From assembly GCF_023898315.1 (NCBI RefSeq), contig NC_064615.1, positions 910,010,742 to 910,074,741 on the forward strand: 64,000 bases of DNA. Direction: 5' to 3'. The notes under the pieces were generated by a model. That model made no database searches. It saw only the letters and a list, made by a program, of their open reading frames with translations, and was not told the origin of the DNA. The DNA is from Schistocerca nitens (lineage: Eukaryota > Arthropoda > Insecta > Orthoptera > Acrididae). The position numbers and the translations under genes are program-made. Shown here in pieces: positions 34,111 to 46,500 of the stretch (positions are counted from its first letter, which is position 1; every line of letters starts with the position of its first letter).

Positions 34111-37100
34111 TATGAAGAAAGTAACATACGCTATGATGTGGACACATGAGTGGATTATGACATCAGTACTTCAGGTATCAATGCAGTGTGTCACACAGAG
34201 GGCTCACTCACTTTTAATTTGGAAGAGCAGAGGAAAAAGATAAAATATTTTGACGATATCAGCTAACAGAAAGAATAGAAGTGTTACTCAAGTTCCCAGA
34301 TACCATTTATTGCTATTATCATGAACCTATTTTCAGTAATTAAAGGAGAACAGGATGTCAAAGAAAAAGAAAATAACACCAGTAGAGACAGATGGACCAC
34401 ATGTTACAATAAAGGTAAGTGACTAAATTTTTAACTTAAAAGATGATTCCAAGAAGACATAAGCACACTTTGTGCTTCATAAAACAAAACGTTTTCCAAT
34501 TATTGAGTCTTTTTACAGAACTGTTTTTCCAGTTTTGGCATTCTCTTCTGGTAGCTTGTTTTTACACTTTATTCTCACTTTTATTTCTTTCATTCTTCTC
34601 CAGTATTCTTATTATGTTGGAAAAGTAAATTCACCAATCATTTATGATAGTGTGGCTGAAAACATGAATGAATCGGTCATAGAAACACCAATACATCATA
34701 ACACTACCATTGCCATCAAAATATTCCCACTAAGAAATATGCTTGGCTGACATTGCCTTTCTCTGATGCCACATGTCATGGAAAATATTTAATGGTGTTT
34801 TCTATTCTGCTTAAGTTTCATCACTTGTTGACATACCTTCACTCTTCTCATTTGATCATAATCTGAAAGTCTGTGTGGTCTATTTGCAGCATTTGACTAA
34901 CCATGTTTGATTCTAAATAAAATATTTTAACTGCAAACAACTAAAAAACCTGATGTAAATCACTAAAAAGTACCTGAAGATGAGCCTCCAGGGCTCGAAA
35001 TGCATAGTGCAGTAAATAAATGCAACTTGTGACTGAAGGCAGTTCATTCTACATTTTACAAAAGTAAAACAGTCGCAGACGAAACACTGAGAAACAATGG
35101 ATAAAATTAAGGTAAAATATTTTAGGTGTTTGAGTTATTTTCAAACAATAGATTAGGTTGCAGACATACTGTAGCTAAGCTTGTTTTCTCTCATATAATA
35201 TTGTTAGCAATCTCTAATTCAGGTACCAAACAAATGTAATACATTCAATGATGTATCATTAAAACCAATGATTGTCACATGGTTAAGAGCATAAAATAAA
35301 TTCAGTTCACTGCTGTCCTGAGATTCACTTCATTCTTACCAAAGAACATGGGAGATATGCAAAGTCAAAAAATCACTGTTTTAGCATTGTGTCATTAGTA
35401 ACTGCACTTTGCAAATAACTTGTCATAGTGAGTGAATGGAATTTTCCTGTCCTTACATATATGATACAATAAGTAACAGCAGGCAACATTTTAAAACCCA
35501 GGATTGATTATATGCTTCTAACATTCCCATATTCTTCAACCAGTAGGTTAAGCAAAATCTATGATGACCACACCTTCGTAAAGAAATAGAAAGAATGAGA
35601 AAAAGTGAAAGAAAGGGGGGGGGGGGGAAGGGGGGTATGGTTAGGAGCTGCAAATATCCTAAGAATCACTGCAACACAGGTGAAGAAATTACCAAAAGTC
35701 ATTCTATGGGAACAAAAGTCAGGAGCTATGTTTGTCTCATCACTGAAATACAAAGGAGTGAAGAAAATATCCAAAGAGAAATTATCAGATTCTGAAAAAA
35801 CATGGTTTTTGAAAGAACTACTGCAGAGAACAGAATTAAAGCTCTGTGCACAGGTAATTTTAAATATACATTTTCAGTAGATATATATTTTCAGTTTTAG
35901 GTGTTTCTGAATGCAGATAGCATCTTATAAAATTCTGAAAGTTAATGAAGAGTGGAAGTAAGTATTGTGCAACAATTGGCTATTTTGGTGAGCACAAAAC
36001 TGCTTCAGTGGCCGACTGTTGTCATAGTTTGGTTACTGCCCTGGCACTAAGTGCTAAGGAATGTGCTAAGAATGGTTTTGCATTACACTCAAATGGAATT
36101 TTATACTGCAAAAATAAGCTATGATTCAGGCAATAATGACATTATGATGTTTAACTTTATACCATTATGTGCTATGACATTTTCATTCATTTGATATATT
36201 AACACTTCAGCTTCCCTAAAAAGCATATCCATGTACAGATGAAAGCTACATTGCAGGTGGGATAAAACTGAGCAATGTGTAATATTAACCAATTCATTAT
36301 CATTATTAGTTCTTTTGTTTATAAACATTACAAACATATTATACACTGATTATAGGCTTTGAAGAAAAAAAAATTTCCTATTTTAGTGTCTACTGAAGAA
36401 ACATTGAATGGAAGGCATCCACTTAAGAAATGTTAGAGGTTGCAGAAGGGGGAGGTCTAAACAACAAGTATCAAGGGAGTTTCAGATTTATTTAATATTT
36501 ACTTACTTTTTGTTTGTTCTGTCTAGTTTGCAAGCCTCACAATTGTTCAGCAACTCAAAGTTAGCAGTAACAGTGACTGTTACAGCCTGAGATATATAAT
36601 ATTTAGACGAATGAGCTTTTTCCTGTGGATTCACCCATGTATGCACTCAGCTCACACTGAGCACACCTCCTCCTTCCTCTCAGCATCCACCCCATTCACC
36701 CACCTATATCTCCTCCTCCCCATCTTCTCTCTCCCTTCGTCTCCTGCTCCCCATATCTTTGCCCATTTCTTTTATTCCCCACCTGTGGCCATATGCTTCT
36801 CCCGCTAAGTCTCCAACCCCTCTTCGTTTTCCGACTGTTCGCCACTCCTCTTCATCTTCCACCTACCTCATCCATCTCTCCTTCCTCCTCCACCCTGTCT
36901 CTCCATTTCCTCCTCCCCCTGTGTCCATCCCTCCTCTATCCATCTCAACCTGTCCTTAGCCATGCTCATTGGCACATATAGTGCCTGCAATACTGTTCAG
37001 TACAGCAGACCGACACTATTCCCTCAGGGGCCCATAATGCGGGGCACCCATCAAATCAAGAAGCCAGAAACCGCTTCTGACACCTGACATGTAGGCTGCC

Positions 37101-37156
37101 CTACAAAGCAGTTCAGTTTGGTAGGCCGATACTGTTCCCATGAAACTTTCCTGTTA
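34111..37156. other. AT-rich DNA, nothing recognised
   Basis: A 92-codon frame at 34472-34750 and a 91-codon frame at 35605-35880 show no known motif. A G-rich tract lies at 35616-35635 and a C/T-rich stretch at 36660-36960. I see no gene. Confidence 0.45.

Positions 37157-37214
<58 letters not shown>
37157..37214. repeat. (TC)n(CA)n microsatellite
   Basis: A TC run passes directly into a CA run. Confidence 0.97.
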
Positions 37215-37216
<2 letters not shown>

Positions 37217-38379
37217 TTCAACAAATGTTAGAACATCAAGGGACACATACATTTTTGTTTGGTTAATGTTTTCAGCACTGGTATCAACTGAGATATTGAG
37301 GTAAGTACAGTTTTCTTAATAGAACCATATACTTTTATATCTGCATTCAATACCTCTTGGGAAGACAATTACAGTGATACAGCGTTTGTTAATGTTGATG
37401 TTGAAGCCTGGAGTGAAAAAATTTGAGAAATGTTCCAGAATGTGAAAGCATGATGGCCATAAATGACATTTGCAGTGTGAACACTGCCAAGTAGGCGTCT
37501 TTGACCAAGCTGCATACTTGTATACTGTAAAGTATGTCGACATTATGAGAACAAAAGCTTTATTTCCCCTTAGACCTGCTTATGACCTAGATGCAGATCA
37601 CTAATGAATATTATATGTGGAAATATGAGATAGGCTAAACTCTAGCATATCACAAAGGGCTTAGCAAAACTGTTTCACATTTGAGTATCCTCCCAGATTT
37701 ACATGATCTGAAACAGAGAAATCAACTGTTCATTCTTCAAAAATAAAGATGTCTTATATGCTGCAAAAAGCAACTACTGTATTAAATATCTAACTGTTAG
37801 AAGGAAGATATGACTTTATTTTCCTGTATGTTCCTGTGTGCTTCTAACAGTAAAATAAATGCTGTCAAATAATTGTCTATACCTACACTGCTCTATATTA
37901 TATCATATGGTATACATTCATTGAAATAAATATGTTATTAAAAATAATTTGGTGACCACCTGTATGCTGCAAAATAAATAACTGTTTAACAAAACATCAT
38001 TTCATGCTGAATGTAAGCACATAATGACAGTGTTACCAGCTATGTGCAATATACACTGTCGACTTATTTGACACTGCAGTTTTGTACATATGTAAGTTAA
38101 ATGAACAATTTAGTAACAATGATTTGGTAACAATAAATTTCTTCTTCCAAAAAATCATTTTCTCCTTTAGGCATGTGTTCAAACTGTTGACCATGGACTG
38201 AAAGGCACATTTGCAATCACCGTTAAAAACAATTATGAACAGAAGCAATTACAGTGGATAGTATGGTAGAGCATGCAATAGTGATTGAATGACGTATTAT
38301 CTGGAGTAATTAGGGCTTCATCATAGACTGCATCTTCCAGTGCTTCCCCATGAGAGAAATCGAGAGCGGTCAAATTGTG
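37215..38379. other. AT-rich DNA, nothing recognised
   Basis: No coding or repeat content recognised. Confidence 0.45.
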
Positions 38380-40300
38380 AGGCCTCACAGGTGTTTTAAC
38401 AACAGAATTTTGTCCTGTTCAACACCTTCAACCCATTACATGCAGTCTCCCATCCTTCATCAAAGACACCAACCACTTTCTCGAATGCCTGGAATCCTTA
38501 CCCAGTCTGTTACCCCCACAAACCATCCTTGTAACCATTGATGCCACTTCCTGATACACAAATATTCCACGCGTCCAGGGCCTCGCTGCGATGGAGCACT
38601 TCCTTTCACGCCGATCACCTGCCACCCTACCTAAAACCTCTTTCCTCATTACCTTAGCCAGCTTCATCCTGACCCACAACTTCTTCACTTTTGAAGGTCA
38701 GACATACCAACAATTAAAGGGAACAGCCATGGGTACCAGGATGGCCCCCTCGTACGCCAACCTATTCATGGGTCGCTTAGAGGAAGCCTTCTTGGTTACC
38801 CAGGCCTGCAAACCCAAAGTTTGGTACAAATTTATTGATGACATCTTTATGATCTGGACTCACAGTGAAGAAGAACTCCAGAATTTCCTTTCCAACCTCA
38901 ACTCCTTTCGTTCCATCAGATTCACCTGGTCCTACTCTAAATCCCATGCCACTTTCCTTGACGTTGACCTCCATCTGTCCAATGGCCAGCTTCACACGTC
39001 TGTCCACATCAAACCCACCAACAAGCAACAGTACCTCCATTATGACAGCTGCCACCCATTCCACATCAAACAGTCCCTTCCCTACAGCCTAGGTCTTCAT
39101 GGCAAACGAATCTGCTCCAGTCCGGAATCCCTGAACCATTACACCAACAACCTGAAAACAGCTTTCGCATCCCGCAACTACCCTCCCGACCTGGTACAGA
39201 AGCAAATAACCAGAACCACTTCCTCATCCCTTCAAACCCAGAACCTCCCACAGAAGAACCCCAAAAGTGCCCCACTTGTGACAGGATACTTTCCGGGACT
39301 GGATCAGACTCTGAATGTGGTTCTCCAGCAGGGATATGACTTCCTCAAATCCTGCCCTGAAATGAGATCCATCCTTCATCAAATCCTCCCCACTCCACCA
39401 AGAGTGTCTTTCCGCCATCCACCTAACCTTCGTAACCTCTTAGTTCATCCCTATGAAATCCCCAAACCACCTTCCCTACCCTCCGGCTCCTACCCTTGTA
39501 ACCACCCCCGGTGTAAAACCTGTCCCATGCACCCTCCCACCACCACCTACTCCAGTCCTGTAACCCAGAAGGTGTACACGATCAAAGGCAGAGCCACGTG
39601 TGAAAGCACCCACGTGATTTACCAACTGACCTGCCTACACTGTGAAGCTTTCTATGTGGGAATGACCAGCAACAAACTGTCCATTCGCATGAATGGACAC
39701 AGGCAGACAGTGTTTGTTGGTAATGAGGATCACCCTGTGGCTAAACATGCCTTGGTGCATGGCCAGCACATCTTGGCACAGTGTTACACCGTCCGGGTTA
39801 TCTGGATACTTCCCGCTAACACCAACCTGTCAGAACTCCGGAGATGGGAACTTGCCCTTCAGTATATCCTCTCTTCTCGTTATCCGCCAGGCCTCAACCT
39901 CCGCTAATTTCAAGTTTCCGCCGCTCATACCTCACCTGTCTTTCAACAACATCTTTGCCTCTTTACTTCCACCTCGACTGACATCTCTGCCCAAACTCTT
40001 TGCCTTTACAAATGTCTGCTTGTGTCTGTGTATATGCGGATGGATATGCGTGTGTTTGTGAGTGTGTACCAGTCCTTTTTTCCCCCTACGGTAAGTCTTT
40101 CCGCTCCCGGGATTGGAACGACTCCTTACCCTCTCCCTTAAAACCCACATCCTTTCGTCTTTCCCTCTCCTTCCCTCTTTTCTGATGAAGCAACCGTTTG
40201 TTGCGAAAGCTTGAATTTTGTGTGTATGTTTGTGTTTGTTTGTATGTCTATCGACCCGCCAGCGCTTTTGTTTGGTAAGTCTCATCATCTTTGTTTTTAG
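38380..40300 (+). mobile_element. Penelope-like element (PLE) 1, 5'-truncated
   Basis: An open frame of 438 codons (38591-39907) encodes the C-terminal part of a Penelope reverse transcriptase followed by a GIY-YIG-type endonuclease. Visible parts are 'GTAMGTRMAPSYANLFMGRL', the catalytic 'YKFIDDIFMIW', 'ATFLDVDLHLSNGQL', 'YDSCHPFHIKQSLPYSLGL', the linker with 'SCPEMRSIL' and the Cys-rich 'YPCNHPRCKTCPMHPPTT', and the GIY-YIG-like 'IYQLTCLHCEAFYVGMTSNK' with 'SIRMNGHRQ'. The region just upstream continues the reverse transcriptase in frame but is interrupted once; anything further 5' is missing. A GT-rich 3' region to about 40300 contains a hammerhead-like core. The long open frame suggests a fairly young copy. 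Confidence 0.92.
40182..40210 (+). ncRNA. Hammerhead-ribozyme-like core in PLE 1 tail
   Basis: CTGATGA (40182-40188), then A, a 5-bp stem GCAAC/GTTGC (40190-40194 with 40200-40204) with loop CGTTT, then GAAA (40205-40208). This is the hammerhead core order CUGANGA - stem II - GAAA, with one extra A before stem II. Small hammerhead variants are established in Penelope-like elements. The partner strands for stems I and III were not identified, so activity is unproven. The same core with a different loop occurs at 63814-63842. Confidence 0.6.
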
Positions 40301-41372
40301 ATATGTTTGTCATTTTAGTTATAATGCACCAATTTTGGCCATTAAAAAGTCCATTGTTACCCCACAATACTTTTTTTTTACTAAGTGTGGATTAAAGTGT
40401 AAATTTACTTATCACTTGTGGATTTATTTAGCAGCCAAATATTTTGTAAAATTCCATGTTATACATTTTAATTTGTGAAGTTACCTCCACTACATAATTA
40501 CTATATTTAAACCTTTAATGTGCAATCCACTTTACCTATTGTGTTTGTTCCAAACAACTATTACTTAGATTGATAGAAACTTCCACAATAACACACCATT
40601 TTTAATTGCACTGTTGATCCATGCATGTACGATTCTCAGCTAATCACTGTCACCATATCTCATTTGCAGAGCATGTATTGAATTGTTCCTTGAAGGTTGA
40701 TTGTTATTTTAAGTCTCCTATAAATTAGTGCCATGGTGAAACTTCTGCAAGGACAATTGCATTCATTTCATGCAGCACTTAGGTTCATCAATGTCATCTT
40801 TTAGTGTGTATTAACAGCCTTCCAATAGTCCAAAGTAATATCCTCTCATTACTTTCTACGTGCTGTAGTGTATATTACCCCTGAAAGCACGTCACTGGTT
40901 TACACATGCAAAAATGTGTAATTCAGTGTGTAATATTTATCATTTTTGTTTTTATTTTTAGAGCAAATTTGTAAACAGCATCTAGATCTAGTAGACAACC
41001 ACTGCCTTTCAATATCAAATCTGATGACTGTAGAGTTCAGCTTTTTTCATGTGAATGAAGTGTAATGATAATATTCCAGAACTTCAACAAAACTAAGCAT
41101 TGTATTAACACAGGTGATTAGTATAGAAATAAAACATCAAATAAGATGATATTTGTCATTTCACTGTCTCTGAAGAGGCTTTGATCAACTGTTTACTTCA
41201 CTTCAGTAATACTCCTCTGTCCAACAGGCTGTATTACAAGTAGAGGCACCTGGGAAGTAAGGAATTTTAGTAAGATTACTGTGAACTATGCATTTCTCTA
41301 TAGATTTTTAAATTTAAAAAAAGAAAAGGTGAGAAATAATAAATAAATATGTATGTACATGAGAGAACCCAC
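40301..41372. other. AT-rich DNA downstream of the last visible SDR exon
   Basis: Lies within the next SDR intron. I looked for a short phase-0 terminal exon on the minus strand and found no convincing one. Confidence 0.5.
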
Positions 41373-41522
41373 CTGGACAATTGGCGGCTGTGATAAAACA
41401 AACACAACAGCATTAGCAACATGTTCTGGTTGCAGATGTGGTAGCTGTGAGTAGACCTTTTCTTTATCTAGATGCTTCGTGTTATCCATGATCTCAGTTT
41501 TTACTAACCCAGGGCATATTGA
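41373..41522 (-). CDS. SDR near-C-terminal exon
   Basis: Exactly 50 codons, starting SICPGLVKTEIMDNTKHL and ending ...VFVLSQPPIVQ. 'CPGLVKTEI' is the PG motif after strand 6 of classical SDRs, and 'LQPEHVANAVVFVLSQPP' is the characteristic helix near the end of DHRS11-like enzymes ('L.PEDVA.AV.YVLS.P'). The acceptor is ttgcag at 41528-41523; the donor is CAG|GTGGGT, with GT at 41372-41371. It starts and ends in phase 0. Family members normally have about 10-15 more residues (of the type IH-E-x-x-I-x-P), so one short terminal exon is missing. I scanned lower coordinates for it without success. Confidence 0.88.
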
Positions 41523-41805
41523 CTGCAATGAATGAGTTGAATGAGAAGTATTCAGTAAAACTGTTATTGAAAATTGCTTAACAGATGACAGGAAAACTAG
41601 CATCCACATCACCCATTCAGTCACACTCACAGACTGACTTTGAAACACTGAGCAGATAAACATTACTCTACAAGCATTACATTTTAATAAAGATCTTTAA
41701 TGTCACTGAAATAAATATAATCTCAGCTAATCTCTGACGAGTTATTTGAGGATTATGTGAGGATGAGGGGTAAGAAAGTGTGGGGGGTGTGATTGGGTGG
41801 GGGTC

Positions 41806-41806
41806 A

Positions 41807-41857
<51 letters not shown>
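41806..41857. repeat. (CA)n microsatellite
   Basis: About 26 CA units. Confidence 0.97.
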
Positions 41858-41859
<2 letters not shown>

Positions 41860-42179
41860 TTTGCTTGATTTGCCTCTGATAGATGGTTAGGTCATCAAAT
41901 GAACACTTAATGCTCATTTGATTACCCAGACTAATCTACGGGGTTGAAATACATTAGAGTTGCTTTTCACTAATGAATAGGATAGACCCTGTTGAAAACC
42001 ACGGCCTGCCTATGATGGGGCCTCTGAAAGCAAAAGGTTGACAACTATGTACAGATTGTTTTATGAAGCTGTCATATGAGCCCATCTCACCACACAGACC
42101 AATAGAGGCCTGACTTCATTCCATAATTCCACTTTGCCATGCCAAGTGACAACATCACTATGTGCCACATACAGTCATT

Positions 42180-43594
42180 GTGATTACCAGACTGATATGT
42201 AGATCTTTTGTTCCAAGTCCACTTACATTTCTACACTCTACTAAAACTGCAGGAAAAGCCCTTCTGAAAACCAACCAGCATTTTGTTAGTACTTTCTTTT
42301 TGCAAATATGTGAAGCTACTTTTGAATACATTACATTTTCAAGAATTTTGGATGATGATGATGATGATTAGGGTTTTAGGGCGCACAACAACGAGGTTAT
42401 CAGTGCCCAAGAATTTTGGACAAAGCTGTCAGAAGTGAGACTGGACAGCAGTTGTTGGCATCAGACCTATACTCCTTTTTATGCAATGGCACACTTCAAT
42501 CTATTGGGAAAAATGCTCTGTTCCAGTGAGGTGTTACATATGTGTCTGAGAATCCTACTTATCTCTTGGAAACAAGCTTTTAGTACTTAGCTGGAGATTC
42601 CATCAGTTCCACATGAGCCTTTACATTTGAGTGAGTTTATTATTTTCTCAACTTCAGAAGGAGATGAAGAACTTCAATTTTATCAAATTGCATAGATATT
42701 CCCTCTTCAGTATATAGCTTTGTCTTTTACATCTTGATCCTATTTTCTCCACAACATTTAAAAAATGATTATTTAAAATATTTTCAAGCTCTGACTTTTT
42801 GTTAATAAACTTTTCATTCAGCTGATTGTCATAAAATCTTCCTGTGTTCTTGGTTGCCCTGTTTAAACAATATTTCAAGTTGGTTTAATTTTATAATCAG
42901 AGTTTCTAATCTCAGACATAATATTCGTGCTTCTAAATTTTTAATAACATTCCTTAATACAGTATAGTAGTTTTCATAATATTTGACTATTTCTGGGTCA
43001 TTACTCTTTCTTGCTGTTATGCCCTTTTCCCTTTACCAGTTACTGGAATACTCACAAACGTATGATGAAATAAGTCATATTTTAAATTAGCATCAGGTTC
43101 CTGGTACACATCTCATCTCATCTCTCCTTAATCTACGTACTACAATAGTAAATTGTTTTTATGCATAGTCCCTATATAGAACATTGTTCTCCCAACTAAA
43201 TTTAGAAAAAGTTGTGTAGATAATAATGCCAGGCAATAATATGTAACTCTAGTTAGTAAGGCTCTGACTTATCCACACGACTGGAACAAAAATAACTTTT
43301 TTTGTGATAAGTTAATGTTTGATCAAAATAAATAAATAAATAACTGCTGCAAGCTTTTCCTAAAATACGCAATCATTAAATCGTTAACTGAACATACCAT
43401 TTGGTAGAACTGTTTTGCATTACTGTAAGGAGCTATGTCATGTACTGTAACTAGCTGTGCATCATGATCAGAAAGACCTTTCATAAGTGGATGAATGTTT
43501 ATTTGACTAAATATTTTCTCAGACCAAGGTAAATTATCTATCAGTATGCTGCTCTCCTGTACTGTCTGAGTAGAAAAGTCATTAACAAATATCA
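42180..43594 (-). mobile_element. Jockey/CR1-like LINE, 3' portion of a split copy
   Basis: The minus strand reads the end of an endonuclease domain ('INIHPLMKGLSDHDAQLVTV'; GLSDHDAQ is the hallmark SDH box), then 'KKSELENILNNHFLNVVEKI', 'IINSLKCKGSCGTDGIS' and 'LLTALSKILENVMYSKV', the fingers and first motifs of a LINE reverse transcriptase. Stops and frame changes are common. The upstream half is at 49316-49570, on the far side of a 5.7-kb LINE, and the two read on in the same order and strand. The rest of the reverse transcriptase is missing to the left. Confidence 0.78.
42353..42407 (-). repeat. Very short LINE 3'-end insertion with 13-bp TSD
   Basis: About 55 bp: a (GAT)n tail followed by 'tagggttttagggcgcacaa', resembling the 3' end of the LINE at 43595 ('ggtttcagggcgcaaaactg'). 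It is flanked by CAAGAATTTTGGA at 42340-42352 and 42408-42420. It is an extremely 5'-truncated retroposition inside the Jockey-like LINE. Confidence 0.85.
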
Positions 43595-46500
43595 ATTTTT
43601 GTTTGTTATGGTTTCAGGGCGCAAAACTGCTATGGTCATTAGCGCCCAGTCTGTGACTTAGGAAAAGCTAAAAAAACGAAACTGGAAACCAGCAGCAATG
43701 GGAGCACAACTCAAAAAGTGGGGAAACCAAAAATAGAAAGAAAGCCTACAAAACCACTATAGAAGGGGGGTTGTTTGCCCTCAAAAAGAGCTTCAGATTA
43801 CTGACATCATCTCACTGGCACTAATGAACTCGAGAATGCGATCGGCTGATCATGTGTCATCTACTAAAATGGAAGATATATCAGGTGACAGCTATAGACG
43901 GGCGCGTAATGGAGTAAAATAGGAGCACTCAAGTAAAAGGTGTCTCACCGTCCACAGTTGAGAACAGTGGGAACAGAGTGGGGGAGGATCACCACTTAAA
44001 AGATGTCGATGGCTAAAAAGACAGTGCCCTATCCGGAGTCTAGTTAAAATTACCTCCTCCCGACGACGAGTTCGTGAGGAAGAGGTCCAGGCAGGAAACA
44101 GCTTTCACGTCCCGCAATTTATTATTGGGAAGTGTCGACCAATGTGCGTGCCATAAAAGAGCAACATGACGACGTGAAACACTCTGTAGATCGGTTATGG
44201 GAATCATGCGAATAGCTGGCCGAAGAAGAGAAACTGCAGCATTGGCTGCTATATCGGCCACCTCATTTCCACAGATACCAACATGTCCTGGGATCCAGAG
44301 GAACACCACAGAGATGCCCCCCAAGTGGAGCAAGTGGAGGCAGTCCTGAATCCGGTGGACCAGAGGGTGAACAGGGTAGAGAGCTTGAAGACTGAGGAGA
44401 GAGCTGAGAGAGTCTGAGCAGATAACATACTGTATCCACTGATGGCGACGGATGTATTGGACAGCCTGGAGAACAGCATAAAGCTCCGCAGTATAAACGG
44501 AACACTGGTCGGGAAGCCGAAATCGATTTGGGGTGTCGCCAACAATATAGGCACTCCCAACACCAAATGATGTTTTTGAGCCATCAGTGTAAATAAATGT
44601 GGTGGCCTTCATTTGTGTGCAGAGAGCAGCAAATGCCCAACGATAAACAAGAGAAGGGGTACCATCCTTGGGAAACTGAGAAAGGTCACGGAGCAGGCAG
44701 GTCCAGGGCTGGAGCCAAGGCGGTGCTGTACCCCAAGTTGTCAAGAAAGTTTTAGGAAAGAGGAAGGAAAGAGAATGGAGCAGTTGACAGAAGCGGACTC
44801 CTGGTGGTAGTAGGGAGGAAGGGCGGCCAGCATACCCTAAATCCAAGGAAGTGTCGAAAAAAGTGTCATGGGCCGGATTTGCAGGCATGGAAGACAGATG
44901 GCTAGCATAACGACTCAGGACAGATCGCCAATTGGACAGCGGAGGTTCAGCAGTCTCAGCATAAAGGCTTTCCAGAGGGCTGGTGTAAAAAGCTCCAGAC
45001 ACTAAACATAATCCACAGTGGTGGATAGAGTCGAGATGCCGAAGAATAGACGGCCGAACAGAGGAGTAAACTATGCTTCCATAGTCCAATTTCGAGTGCA
45101 CTAAGGCATGATAGAGACATAGAAGGACCACTCAGTCCACATCTCAGGAGGTGCCAGTCAGGACATGGAGGATGTTGAGGGATCACAGACAGCGAGCCAG
45201 AACATAAGACCCAAGAATTTAGTGACGTCTGTGAACGGAAGGTTGACAGAGCTTAGATGTACGGAAGGCGGAAGAAACTCCGTACGACGCCAAAAATTAA
45301 CACAAATGGTCTTACTGGGAGAAAAGAAGAGTGGAGGCGATAGAGACATCCTTGAAGACATTGTTCAAGAAGGCTGGTCCATTGAGAGCTGTAGTAGATC
45401 GCAAAATCGTCCACAAAGAGGGAGCCCCAGACATCAGGATGGAGACAATCCATAATTGGATTTATGGCAATGGTAAACAGTACAACACTTAGCACGGAGC
45501 CCTGGGGTACCCCGTTTTCTTGGGAGAAGGTACGGGAGAGAGTAGTGTTGTTCACCCACACTTTAAATGTGCGCTCTGCCATAAATTCATGAAGGAAAAG
45601 GGGCAGCCGACCTCGAAACCCCCAAGAGAACAGTGTGCGGAAGATGACTGTCCTCCAACAGATATCGTATGCTCTCTCCAGATCGAAAAATATCGCTACT
45701 GTTTGGCGTTTACGGAGAAAATTGTTCATGATATAAGTGGAGAGAGCAACAAGATGGTCAACTGCAGAACGATGCTTTCGGAAACCGCATTGGGCAGGTG
45801 TTAAAAGACTGCGGGACTCCAGCCACCAAGCTAAACGGCAGTTCACCATACGCTCCAAAACCTTACATGCACTACTCATGAGAGAAACGGGGCTATAGCT
45901 AGAGGGGAGATGTTTGTCCTTTCCAGGTTTTGGAACAGGAACAATGATAGCTTCCCGCCATCGAGTGGGAAAAGTACTGTTGGTCCAAATTCGATTATAA
46001 AGGCGAAGGGGGTAACGCAGACTATGGTATGATAAATGCAGCAACATTTGTATGTGTATACCATCCGGTCCTGAGGCGGAAGAGCGAGAAGAAGAGAGTG
46101 CATGTTGGAGTTCCCACATGGAGAAAACAGTATTATAGCTTTCGCGATTTTGAGAGAAGAAGGCAAGAGGTTGCACTTCCGCTGCACGTTTCTTCGGGAG
46201 AAATGTTGGCGGGTAATTTGAGAGCTCGAAATCTCAGCAAAGTGTTGACCCAATGAGTTAGAAATTGCGACGGGGTCCACTAATGTATCATGCGCGATGG
46301 TGAGCCCAGAGACCGGGGAGAAACTAGGCGCTACATATAACCGCCGAATCCGACTCCAAACTTCTGAGGAGGGAGTGAAGATGTTAAATGAGCTAGTAAA
46401 GAAGTCCTTCTTGCTATCGCAGATGACATGATGGCATCGTGCATGGAACTGCTTATAGCGGATGCAGTTGGCCAAAGTATGATGGTGTCGGAAAACGCGA

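Noticed and set aside
34980-35015. Hammerhead-like text (CTGAAGA, stem, GAAA) near 34980
   Set aside because: The first pair of stem II does not form next to the core and no PLE sequence is nearby, so it is not supported.
39693-40061. 122-codon frame overlapping the end of the PLE protein
   Set aside because: It is a shadow frame of the GIY-YIG region and the GT-rich tail.
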